From contig NZ_VWOX01000008.1 in the NCBI RefSeq assembly GCF_008629675.1, positions 62,001 through 126,000 on the forward strand: 64,000 bases of DNA. The letters run 5' to 3'. A program made the translations under genes and the position numbers. Positions within the stretch are counted from its first letter, which is position 1. Every line of letters begins with the position of its first letter. Below, piece by piece: positions 1-7,744 of this stretch. The DNA is from Roseiconus nitratireducens (GTDB lineage Bacteria > Planctomycetota > Planctomycetia > Pirellulales > Pirellulaceae). Under the pieces are notes generated by a model that was not told the origin of the DNA, did not search any database, and saw only the letters and a list, made by a program, of their open reading frames with translations.

Positions 1-278
1 AATCGGTCACGGTGCGACTGAAATACGCCCGACCAGCTCTCCTCCTTGGAGGTCATCAAACCGGACTGGTGCAACATCGTTTCCGCGAGCAGCTGGCTGC
101 AGTCCTTCGGCGGCACCCAGATCGGTTCACTCGTCCAGGTGCCGAACGGTTCAAGCTCCTGTTGCAGCGTGAACGGCTTGGCGGTGGCCGGATCCACCGT
201 GGAGGGTCGAACGCGATTCGCAGCCTGTCGTTGGCCTGTTTGTCGTTGGCTTGGGGGAACTTGAACTTCGATAGCCAT
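1..278 (-). CDS. Unknown protein, N-terminal part (runs off the window)
   Basis: A minus-strand frame begins with ATG at 278 and stays open for 92 codons to the window edge. The start is supported by a GAGGAG motif seven bases upstream. The visible N-terminus (MAIEVQVPPSQRQTG...) is polar, rich in Gln, Pro and Arg, with no signal peptide or membrane segment, so a cytoplasmic protein is likely. I do not recognise the family. Overlapping frames on both strands in this stretch look like shadows because they lack a ribosome site and have Arg/Ser-rich random composition. The C-terminus is outside the window. Confidence 0.6.
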   Translation of the reverse strand, partial: MAIEVQVPPSQRQTGQRQAANRVRPSTVDPATAKPFTLQQELEPFGTWTSEPIWVPPKDCSQLLAETMLHQSGLMTSKEESWSGVFQSHRDR

Positions 279-921
279 CGCGTTGCTCCTCGCAAAACTT
301 GTTGAATGGACCCAAACCGAAACCATCGGCGGCATTCCTGGCAGGCCGAAAACCGGCTTTGACAAGGCGCAGAAAAACCCCGAGCGAAAAACCCAAGGCG
401 GATCCCAGTGAATCAGCTGGAACTCGCCGATTGGCCTGGTTGACCAACCCGCCTGATTCTATCCGATCTTCACCGCGAAGTCGCTCGAAATGAACGTTTT
501 CTTTCGCGGCGGATTGCTGGACGAACGCACAGCGTCTCGGGGCGAAGCATCCTCCCCGTTCACGTCACGGAAGCCTGTCGTCGGCAGCGGCCTAACCCGA
601 CTGCATGGGCTGCATCGGCCGGGGTCCACACCAAGCACCTTGGCATCTCCATCCGGATCTCCCACGACGGAAACGCGCTAGCAAACTCTTTCGGATCACG
701 AACGTCCAATCGACGTGGCTGCACGGAGACCGCCCGGGTCGCCGATCGGGCAGTGCTGACGCAAAAAACTTGATCAAACGCCAAGTCGTTTGGAAATCCG
801 CCCCTTGGCATAGGGTTTGCCTATGGCAGACCACTCAAATCACCGAGGCCGGTCCATTTACCCAGCGTTCGCAGGTTGATTTGTGCGTGCCTCGATCTCG
901 ATTCCCAATCAGGAACTCCCA
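279..921. other. Intergenic stretch, no gene seen
   Basis: This 643-base gap separates a leftward gene start from a rightward gene start, so it should hold divergent promoters. Short open frames here have compositions typical of shadows and no ribosome-binding sites. The only specific signal I can point to is a sigma-54-like element at 805-820. Confidence 0.5.
805..820 (+). promoter_or_regulatory. Candidate sigma-54 (-24/-12) promoter
   Basis: The 16-base string TTGGCATAGGGTTTGC matches the -24/-12 pattern, with the GG and GC doublets 12 bases apart. It lies about 100 bases before the start codon of the secreted protein at 922. One base of the TGGCAC half differs from consensus, and a single match in a long gap could be chance. 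Confidence 0.35.
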
Positions 922-2058
922 ATGAATCTTTTCAAGAAAGCAACCATTCTGGCTTTACCTCTTGTCGTGGTTTCATCATCGCTGCCAGCCGAGGCTCAGT
1001 TGCCCGGCGCGCTGGAACGACAAGCCCGGCGCGGCGCTCGTCAGCTGCAGCGGCAAATCAACCGCGCCGACTATTACACCAATCAATCCTGGCAGCAGCT
1101 CAATCCGTGGATTCAGCAGTACGGCGTTACGCCGCTGGGACGCACGGCCAACGCCGTCCGACAAACCGTTGATGCGGCAACCCGAATTGGAGATGGCCAG
1201 TATGGTTATCGCGACCAGTCCGCACCCAACGCATGGTTCTACGATTACTACTCGTACTCGCCGACCTATTACACGACTCCCAGCAACAACCGGTATGCGA
1301 GCGCGATTCGCTACTATGATCCCGACGGGGACGGCGTCTTTGATTCGCGGGCGCGGTACCGGGATTCGGATGACGACGGTCGCTATGACGAATATGACCG
1401 CTATGACTTCTATTCCGCGGACGCGGTCGAGGGTCGATCAGCGGAAACCGATCGAGCCCGGACGCGCGTCGAAGCCGAATCGCAAAACCAAAACGATTCC
1501 AACCGCTACGTCGGCCCCGAGGATGCTCGACAATACACCGTCAGCGGGCAGATCAAGCAAACGAAGATGGCTCAGGTCAACGGCAACAAGAACTTGATTG
1601 TCGCCGTCACAACCGACAACAACAAGAGCCAGCCGATCGACCTCGGCCCGGCTGATGGAATGCAAGGAAAAGGTTTCGAAGTCGGCACTTCGATCACCGC
1701 AACCGGAGCCATGGAATCGATTGGAGACAAGAATCTGTTGATCGCCGAACGCGTCCAAATCGATGGAGGTTCCGCGATGGAGATCAACCGGCAAAGTGGG
1801 GACGAATGGACCGGCGAAATCGTCTCGGTCAAAACCACGAAAGTCGATTCGAGCAATCACTACTTGGCAGTCGTGGACGTCGATGGCGAGCGTCAGCTAG
1901 TCGACATGGGTCCGACCGACCAATACAAAGCGGAGATTGAACCTTCGACGAAGGTGACGGTCCGGGGCATCCCGGTTCGGTCGGGAAACTATCGAGTCCT
2001 GATGGCCAACCGCGTTAATCTGGCGGGGCAAACCATCACGCTCAACCGCCTTCAGTAA
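922..2058 (+). CDS. Secreted Asp-rich protein with duplicated small beta domain
   Basis: The 378-residue product starts at the second Met of the open frame (922), which has an AGGA ribosome site at 911-914 and is followed at once by a classical signal peptide (MNLFKKATILALPLVVVSSS, cleavage near AEA-Q). Residues about 95-135 are rich in Tyr and Asn. Residues 133-158 carry two DPDGDG/DSDDDG-type acidic loops resembling thrombospondin-type-3 or EF-hand calcium sites. From about 205 to the end there are two related beta-rich segments of the form 'G.I...K........LVAV...', each ending in a 'VT..G' and '..ANRV' strand, suggesting a duplicated OB-like fold. Function is unknown; an exported calcium-binding protein is inferred. 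A sigma-54-like element lies upstream and a hairpin downstream. Confidence 0.8.
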   Translation: MNLFKKATILALPLVVVSSSLPAEAQLPGALERQARRGARQLQRQINRADYYTNQSWQQLNPWIQQYGVTPLGRTANAVRQTVDAATRIGDGQYGYRDQSAPNAWFYDYYSYSPTYYTTPSNNRYASAIRYYDPDGDGVFDSRARYRDSDDDGRYDEYDRYDFYSADAVEGRSAETDRARTRVEAESQNQNDSNRYVGPEDARQYTVSGQIKQTKMAQVNGNKNLIVAVTTDNNKSQPIDLGPADGMQGKGFEVGTSITATGAMESIGDKNLLIAERVQIDGGSAMEINRQSGDEWTGEIVSVKTTKVDSSNHYLAVVDVDGERQLVDMGPTDQYKAEIEPSTKVTVRGIPVRSGNYRVLMANRVNLAGQTITLNRLQ

Positions 2059-2078
2059 CCGGCGGTGACACCGATTTC

Positions 2079-2122
2079 CGGCCCGCATGCGAACCTCTTT
2101 CGCGAGTGCTCGGTGCGGGCCG
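2079..2122. terminator. Hairpin between convergent genes, possible bidirectional terminator
   Basis: CGGCCCGCA at 2079-2087 pairs with TGCGGGCCG at 2114-2122, and an inner GCGAA/TTCGC stem lies in the loop. It sits between the stops of two converging genes, as expected for a shared terminator. There is no clear T tract, so function is only inferred from position. Confidence 0.35.
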
Positions 2123-2186
2123 ATGTGTTTAACGTCACACTGCTGGCGATCACTGTTTTCAGCTCTCGACGTCACTGTGCTGAACG

Positions 2187-3188
2187 TCAGATCGACGAAC
2201 CGGCTTTGGCCGCGGTGTAATGAGTCTCCGTCTGCTTACCGATGTTTCGCAAGCTTTCGAAGTATCGCAATTTGTGACGCAGGTAGCTTTCGCAAAATGC
2301 GCGGGCTTCGTCGAAAAACGGAACTTCGGTTCCGCCGGTCACGTCCGATGACCTCAACCAGCCCAGATGCTCGTCCAGCGCCGCCTCCCGTCCGGCTGCT
2401 TCGCATTGCTCACGAAACCGCACCATCGCGGACTCGACCAGGGCGAATCGGCCGCCGCGGGGCAACTGCTTCGACTCACCTTTGGGGTTCGTCCAAATCT
2501 TTGTCCACTCCCTTCCCTGGGAATAAAACCGCTTCAACCAATAAGCGGCAAGATCGTCGGAGCTCACCTTGGGTCCCGTCAAAACGGCGGCACGTGCATA
2601 CATCATTTCTTTCTTGACCAAATCCGGCTCATCACGCCAACGCTGCAACATTCGCACGTTCACGCGGTCAAAGTCACCGTCGCAGAATAGAAACCGATCG
2701 ACGAATATTTCATGAGCGAAGGAATGCTTCCGCAGCTCGGGAAATTCACAATAAATGGTCATTTCCGACAACGTGCTGGCCTCATGCTCGTTGTCCCGGA
2801 TCTTGTTCTTGAACGTCACGGGATCGCGCAAGCTGTGCCGGGTGTCGGGTCCGTACGGCATCGTCCCGGCGTGTTCGATCTCATGCAGGTAATACAGGTC
2901 CTGAACGAGCTTGTTCTCGTAATCACGCAATTGAATCCCGCCCCACCAGGGCGAAAAGTGCGGTGATTCGATGAACTCGGTCACTTCTCCGCCGCCTTCA
3001 TCGGCGACGGTGATGGTGTCTGCAGAGGGTTGGTAAAAAAACCTTGGCAGCCGCGCGAACCGCCGCAGCACCGAAGCAACCAGGCCTCCCTGATCGTAAG
3101 AGCGTCGGAGCACTTCCGTTTGCAGCAGTTGATCGCGCACGTAGCTGCAGATCTCGTTTGCCGTGACAAGCTTGATGATGTTTCGCAT
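2187..3188 (-). CDS. Putative zinc-dependent protein with HEIEH motif
   Basis: The 333-residue protein has no signal peptide, so it should be cytoplasmic. Around residue 102 it carries YYLHEIEHAG (H102, E103, H106), followed about 30 residues later by DNEHEAST (E134, E136). An HExxH helix followed by an acidic ExEA-like helix is the layout of several gluzincin-like metallopeptidases, so a metal site is inferred, but I do not recognise the family. The gene begins 21 bases after the stop of the PLP-enzyme gene on the same strand, so the two probably form an operon and act together. Ribosome site is weak. The substrate is unknown, and a non-hydrolytic metal-binding role is also possible. Confidence 0.75.
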   Translation of the reverse strand: MRNIIKLVTANEICSYVRDQLLQTEVLRRSYDQGGLVASVLRRFARLPRFFYQPSADTITVADEGGGEVTEFIESPHFSPWWGGIQLRDYENKLVQDLYYLHEIEHAGTMPYGPDTRHSLRDPVTFKNKIRDNEHEASTLSEMTIYCEFPELRKHSFAHEIFVDRFLFCDGDFDRVNVRMLQRWRDEPDLVKKEMMYARAAVLTGPKVSSDDLAAYWLKRFYSQGREWTKIWTNPKGESKQLPRGGRFALVESAMVRFREQCEAAGREAALDEHLGWLRSSDVTGGTEVPFFDEARAFCESYLRHKLRYFESLRNIGKQTETHYTAAKAGSSI

Positions 3189-3209
3189 CGGGCATCCGTG
3201 GAATAATCG

Positions 3210-4298
3210 CTATTGATCCAGCCGCTCGTAGGCGCGTGCCGACACGGTGGGGGTCAGAGCGGGATCGATCGCGTGGGCCATTCTTGGTGTCAAACAGACG
3301 CGGACTCTCCGTTCTCCTTCGGAACCCCGCAACAGAAACTGCTGCAATGGCGAGTGTTTTGACGACGGCCTTCCTGTCGCGAGCAGCATGACGTCCGCCG
3401 GCTCGAGCGACAAATCGAGCTGCCGATTGACTTCTCGCGTGACCCGTTCCTGAATCGGGCGGTACTTGCGTGGCAATTCCCCAGCGGCGTGCCGCTGCAT
3501 GAACACCGTTCCGATACGAAGCGATGTCAGGTTCTTGAACCATTTGTTGCCGAACAATCCCGGGTAGGCTCGCCGAGACCACATGCCGCCGACACGGTGA
3601 TAGTACACGCCCGCGGGTTTGCTGAGCGAAAAGAAAATCGCTGCGACCGCCGGGTGCCCGGCGTTGACCCGAAATTCCTTGCCGACGCAGCCGACGTATG
3701 TCAGATCCAACATCAGCTGCGCCTCCGGCCGGCGATCCTGCATCAACCCCAGGAACGCTTCGTAGTTCTCCCAAACCATTCCGTCGATCGCCGAGGGCTG
3801 GCTAAGGTAGAACTGGTCACGATTGCCCATCGATTCCACCGCCCGCGGCCAGTCACGGCGGTTATGCGATTGGACTTCGATGCCCGCCGCATCCGCGTAG
3901 GCATGAAACCCTTCGTATTCGCCATCAAACACGTGAATCTTGGGAACGTCCGCCCGGCGTCGCGCATCGACGCCGTAGGCGTGAATCGCCTCACGGATGG
4001 CCTCGCTCGCCCCACCGGTCGGATAGACAAACGGGAACTCCGCAGCATCGAAATCGACGATCAGTTCTGACCACTGCTTCCAAACGGCAAAGAACGATTC
4101 ATGGACGGCGTCTTGTTTCTGCGTCCATGCCTCCCGAAACAAATCGTGAAAGGCTTCGCGCCCCTGACAACCAGGCTCTCCATCGAACACGCTGTCAATG
4201 ACGGATTCGGTTTCGGGCATGACCAGCGAATAGACGATCTTTGAGACACTCGCCCGAGACAGCTGGTCATTCAATTCTTGATGGGGATCGGACACCAT
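3210..4298 (-). CDS. PLP-dependent aminotransferase-like enzyme (fold type I)
   Basis: About 362 residues. The fold-type-I signature is visible: a glycine-rich phosphate-binding TGGASEAI near residue 94, an Asp in LMLDLTYVG near residue 198 (pyridine nitrogen partner), and FFSLSKPAGVYY with the likely Schiff-base Lys at 227. An RIGTVFMQR segment follows. The open frame extends further upstream, but the good ribosome site AGGAG lies directly before the ATG at 4298; it is actually better spaced (six bases) for the GTG at 4295, so either codon may be used. Substrate cannot be told from sequence. Its downstream neighbour on the same strand is the HEIEH metalloprotein, suggesting a two-gene pathway module. 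It does not resemble the core histidine or branched-chain transaminases that I can recall. Confidence 0.8.
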   Translation of the reverse strand: MVSDPHQELNDQLSRASVSKIVYSLVMPETESVIDSVFDGEPGCQGREAFHDLFREAWTQKQDAVHESFFAVWKQWSELIVDFDAAEFPFVYPTGGASEAIREAIHAYGVDARRRADVPKIHVFDGEYEGFHAYADAAGIEVQSHNRRDWPRAVESMGNRDQFYLSQPSAIDGMVWENYEAFLGLMQDRRPEAQLMLDLTYVGCVGKEFRVNAGHPAVAAIFFSLSKPAGVYYHRVGGMWSRRAYPGLFGNKWFKNLTSLRIGTVFMQRHAAGELPRKYRPIQERVTREVNRQLDLSLEPADVMLLATGRPSSKHSPLQQFLLRGSEGERRVRVCLTPRMAHAIDPALTPTVSARAYERLDQ

Positions 4299-4420
4299 GA
4301 ACTCCTCGCTGGGAGCTTCCATTCTAGCCCAGCGGGGATCTTGTCGCTCTCCAAGCAAGCGGTTTTCCGCCGCCGACCCCAACGTTCCTATCGCTAACGA
4401 TCCCAGCAGATCCTTCGCAC

Positions 4421-4966
4421 CTACTTCTGACGTACCAGGTTCATGGTCCCGCACATCTCCTCAGCCGGCTTGCCGTTATCCCAGGCGACGCCTTCGATCT
4501 TGATGTGGTCAGGATCCAGGATGGTCAAGGTCGCTCCATGCATGTGCTTGTCCTTGGCGGGGTCCAGATTCGATCCGCCGGCGAACGCCCATTTGATCGT
4601 GTTGTCGGTCGATTGCCCGGATGCTTTCATCCGCGGCTGATTTCCCAGCATGCAGTAGTGCGTCATCACGACGTCCTCACCGTCAACGGTATAGATCGAC
4701 ACCATCTCCTGGTCCTGTCCGGGGAACAGAGTCTCATGCAACACGCTGCCTCCCGCGGTCAATTTGATCACGGAGACGACCTGATCGGTGGGCTGATTCT
4801 TGTCGTCAGCCGCGACCCAGGTGCCCACCAGTTTTGTCAGCGTGGCCATCGTGGGATTCTCCGCGGCAGTTGAATGGTGCTCCGCGTGCGTGTCCTGTTT
4901 CTCGTCACCCCATCCGGTGTGCATGGAGAGAAGCACCAAAACACCAAAGGTAAGAGCTCGAATCAT
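4421..4966 (-). CDS. Small secreted protein, probable lipocalin-like barrel
   Basis: The 181-residue product starts at the ATG at 4966, just after a GAGGAA ribosome site; the frame remains open further upstream but without coding character. The N-terminus is a signal peptide (MIRALTFGVLVLLSMHTGWG). The mature part begins with a His-rich stretch (DTHAEHHS) and has 'LVGTWVA' followed by alternating strands (GSVLHETLF, MVSIYTVDG, VVMTHYCMLGNQPRM), a layout typical of small lipocalin/nitrobindin-like barrels. Two Cys are present in the mature protein (HYCML and EMCGT). Ligand and function are unknown. It lies upstream of the PLP-enzyme gene on the same strand, 122 bases away, so cotranscription is possible but not evident. 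Confidence 0.75.
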   Translation of the reverse strand: MIRALTFGVLVLLSMHTGWGDEKQDTHAEHHSTAAENPTMATLTKLVGTWVAADDKNQPTDQVVSVIKLTAGGSVLHETLFPGQDQEMVSIYTVDGEDVVMTHYCMLGNQPRMKASGQSTDNTIKWAFAGGSNLDPAKDKHMHGATLTILDPDHIKIEGVAWDNGKPAEEMCGTMNLVRQK

Positions 4967-5310
4967 CGTTGGTTCCTCAGTTGGGAAAGTTGTTCTTCCG
5001 GCGGCTCGACCGCCGATCAAGTCACATCACCCCTTGGTCGAACGGAATTCGGTGCAATCGACATCAGGCCCAAAAAAGGATCGGGCCCGTCGCACAGAGA
5101 ATGCGAGTACCGTCCGCGACGAAGGAGTGCCGCAGTTTCCGACGGCCATCTCGCTGGTCACCCAACCTGGACACGTTTCGGCGTGCGGCGTCCCCCCGAG
5201 AGGCGAACAAGACGAGGCCTCAGGCAGCGGATTGCAGCTACATAGCGGTCCCGTCACAATGCCCCGGTCCATCCGGATTCTCGAATCACCCCTTAAGACG
5301 AAGACTGTAG
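4967..5310. other. Intergenic stretch between divergent genes
   Basis: This 344-base gap separates a leftward secreted-protein gene from the rightward acetyltransferase gene. I see no convincing open frame, hairpin or promoter consensus. Confidence 0.4.
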
Positions 5311-5826
5311 ATGACGGTCTCAGCGAGCGTCGCCGAACCGGCCCGCGAGAAATGCCGAGGTCTTTGGGACCCCGGCCGCCGACTGCTTCGCGCCCTCCGC
5401 GATTACCAGTCGCTGGAGTCTCGCCGGGGCATGATCGCCACGTTTCGCCGCCGGATGTGCGTGCTTCGCCATCGGTTCTGGTCAGCGGTTTGCGGTGCGG
5501 ACATCCCGCTGAATTCCAACATTGGAATCGGATTGATGATCCCTCACCCCAACGGCATCGTGATCCACCCGGGCGCGGACATCGGGGTCAATTGCTTGAT
5601 ATTCCAACAGGTCACGATCGGCTGCCGGGATGCGAGCGGACCGCCCACGATCGGCGGACACGTCGACATTGGAGCCGGCGCCAAGGTGCTCGGCCCGATC
5701 ACCATCGGCGATCACGCCCGCATCGGAGCCAACGCGGTGGTGACCCGAGACGTCCCCGCCGGAGCCACCGTCGTAGGAATCCCCGCGCGAGTCGTGGGGG
5801 AAAGCCCAACAAATGAAGAAGATTGA
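5311..5826 (+). CDS. Serine O-acetyltransferase-like hexapeptide acyltransferase
   Basis: The 171-residue protein has a short helical N-terminus (1-60) and then a left-handed beta-helix built from hexapeptide repeats: IPLNSNIGIGLMIPHPNGIV, VTIGCRDASG, IGGHVDIGAGAKVLGP, IGDHARIGANAVV, and the closing GIPARVV. The conserved HP(x)GIVIHP and QVTIG segments match the CysE/COG1045 group, which transfers acetyl from acetyl-CoA to serine in cysteine synthesis, or to sugars in related proteins. It lacks the longer N-terminal domain of classical CysE, so it is a short-form enzyme and a sugar or other acceptor is possible. Start at 5311 has no strong ribosome site; an internal Met at 5431 is an alternative. 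Confidence 0.8.
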   Translation: MTVSASVAEPAREKCRGLWDPGRRLLRALRDYQSLESRRGMIATFRRRMCVLRHRFWSAVCGADIPLNSNIGIGLMIPHPNGIVIHPGADIGVNCLIFQQVTIGCRDASGPPTIGGHVDIGAGAKVLGPITIGDHARIGANAVVTRDVPAGATVVGIPARVVGESPTNEED

Positions 5827-5835
5827 TTGCGGGCG

Positions 5836-6912
5836 TCACCGTTCACTTCCAACCGCCGTTGCGGACAGTGTGTCGATGTTTTCGGCCGCGTAGAGGATGC
5901 AGCGGTTGTGCCACAAACTATCGTGATCGGAGCCGACGAATCCGACGTGACCGCCCGCGTCCGAGATCGCCGGCAATAGATTCGGATGGTCGTCCCATGC
6001 GAACTCCTCGTACGTCTTGGACGGGACGAAGGGATCGTCCCGCGCGTAAACCAACAACGTCGGAACTTCGATCTTGGGCAAACTCGGGATCGCCGAATTG
6101 TCCGCGTAGTAGGCCTCCACGCTCTCATAGCCGTTGCGTGGTGCCGTGAACTGCTTGTCAAACTCCCACACCGATTTTGTCCAACGGACACGCTGCTTCT
6201 CTTTCTTGGACAGGAACCCGGTTTCGTCCAACACGCGATTCCGCAGTTTGTGCAACAAATACAGCCGATACGGCAGGTTCTTCCACCGACTCAGTCGTCT
6301 GGAAGTTTCCTCCAGGTCCATCGGTGCGGATACCGTCACCGCTGCTCGTACCGGCCCGGTCTGTTCGTTCTCCGCCAAGAACTTCAACAGGATGTTGCCG
6401 CCCAATGAGAACCCCACGGGTACCGCACCACAGCGAACAACGTTGGGCTCCGTGTTCCGCTCGATCCACCGAAACAGGTCCCGCAGATCCTCGGTGCGCC
6501 CGGGATGATTGTGCTTGCGACACAAGTCACACGAGTCGCCCGCTCCGCGAAAATTGAACAGTAGCACATCACGCTGGTTCTCCAGCAACCAGGACGCGGA
6601 ACGCCGAATGTAAGAGCTGCCTGCGTGGCCGCCCAATCCGTGAAGCAATACGATCAAGGGACACTGGGGCTCTTGGTCCAGGCTGAATCCGCGAGGACGC
6701 AGCCACTTGGCCGTCAAGACATCGCCGGTGTCATCGGAGGTCGGTATCCGCAGATCGGCCGATGGAAATTCGCTGAGGTCGCTTCCGACACCGGAGAGCA
6801 CCGCCGCGGCCGTGTGATAGTGCCCGCTGACGGGCAAGCCAGACCACCGCAGACGACGCGGCGGCAGATTGGCTAAGAATGTTTCGGCGTCGTTCACGTC
6901 GACGGTCCTCAT
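5836..6912 (-). CDS. YheT-family alpha/beta hydrolase
   Basis: The 358-residue protein shows the alpha/beta-hydrolase plan: HGLGG oxyanion region at 91-95, FRGAG at 121-125, nucleophile elbow VGFSLGGN with Ser169, an acidic residue in YARDDPFVP (D292 or D293) and the catalytic His in GGHVGFVG (H322). The order and spacing, with the FNFRGAGDS segment and PMDLEETSRRL after the elbow, match the COG0429/YheT group of predicted hydrolases, whose natural substrates are poorly known. No signal peptide, so cytoplasmic. It is convergent with the acetyltransferase gene, ten bases away, and lies downstream of the HD-domain and sulfatase genes on the same strand with a 242-base gap. Confidence 0.88.
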   Translation of the reverse strand: MRTVDVNDAETFLANLPPRRLRWSGLPVSGHYHTAAAVLSGVGSDLSEFPSADLRIPTSDDTGDVLTAKWLRPRGFSLDQEPQCPLIVLLHGLGGHAGSSYIRRSASWLLENQRDVLLFNFRGAGDSCDLCRKHNHPGRTEDLRDLFRWIERNTEPNVVRCGAVPVGFSLGGNILLKFLAENEQTGPVRAAVTVSAPMDLEETSRRLSRWKNLPYRLYLLHKLRNRVLDETGFLSKKEKQRVRWTKSVWEFDKQFTAPRNGYESVEAYYADNSAIPSLPKIEVPTLLVYARDDPFVPSKTYEEFAWDDHPNLLPAISDAGGHVGFVGSDHDSLWHNRCILYAAENIDTLSATAVGSER

Positions 6913-7154
6913 TGATCACGGGCGTACTCCCAACTGTTTTCACCGCATCGATTCTCTCCACGGCGACGCATCTCCAACGAACACCGCTGCGATTCGCTCT
7001 GCCGCGTTCTGTCCGCCATCGATGGATGACGGGAGGGCCGCCCCCAATGCTTACACGCCGGTCGGTTCCCCAACTGACGAAGAAGACAAACCGCGCAAAG
7101 ACAATCCGCCCAAGGGCAAATCCTGCGCCAGTCCCCGCAACCGACACGGCATTT

Positions 7155-7676
7155 CTAGGGCAGGCGGATTCCCCAGTCCGTCCTGACAAACTCCGGAACC
7201 ACGGCGAATCTGGCCCGTCCATCGGCCCATTTGATGGTCTGAGGACGTTTCGCCACTGCGGTGCAGAGGCGACTGGGATGCGGTGTGATCCCCACCCGTC
7301 CCAGATCCAACCGATCCGCATCCCAACAGGTCTGGACCGTGACATCCGGATGCGTCCTCTCGTCCGTGTGACCTTCGCAGGCGCGGTACAACAAACCGAA
7401 CGCATGGTCGTCCAATTGAAATCCGGTTCCGCGAAGCTGGGCTGCAAGTTCCGCCCCACGAAGCCCGTGGTTGGGATCAGTCACTTCGTTGACGCGCCGC
7501 GAATCGTGGAAGATCGCAAACAACGCGACGACGTCCAAATCCGCGCCGGTCTCGTCCCCCAGGCGAAGGCCATTCTCGAGAACTCTGGCCCAGTGCGCGA
7601 CGCCGTGATCGCCGTCGATGGGCAACGCATAACCGTCCAGGATGGTTTCAAGAATCTGCTTCAGTTTCGATCTCAT
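7155..7676 (-). CDS. HD-domain metal-dependent hydrolase
   Basis: About 173 residues if started at the ATG at 7676; the frame is open to 7715, and ATGs at 7697 and 7715 are alternatives without better ribosome sites. The HD signature is complete: H24 in DHGVAHWARV, the H57-D58 pair in FAIFHDSRR, an RACEGHT segment and D119 in CWDADRLDLGRVGI. This set normally binds one or two divalent metals and hydrolyses phosphate esters or nucleotides; substrate is not predictable here. Cytoplasmic. It begins 68 bases after the sulfatase gene on the same strand and may be cotranscribed, though no functional link is obvious. Confidence 0.82.
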   Translation of the reverse strand: MRSKLKQILETILDGYALPIDGDHGVAHWARVLENGLRLGDETGADLDVVALFAIFHDSRRVNEVTDPNHGLRGAELAAQLRGTGFQLDDHAFGLLYRACEGHTDERTHPDVTVQTCWDADRLDLGRVGITPHPSRLCTAVAKRPQTIKWADGRARFAVVPEFVRTDWGIRLP

Positions 7677-7744
7677 CACTCGATCCCCATCCGCCATTCC
7701 ACGCCCGTCTGTCATCTCAATGTCTCAAGACCAACCCCGAAAGC

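Noticed and set aside
4800..5816. 338-codon plus-strand frame covering the acetyltransferase gene region
   Set aside because: The acetyltransferase frame with hexapeptide repeats is clearly the coding one; this frame becomes Arg/His/Pro-rich nonsense over it.
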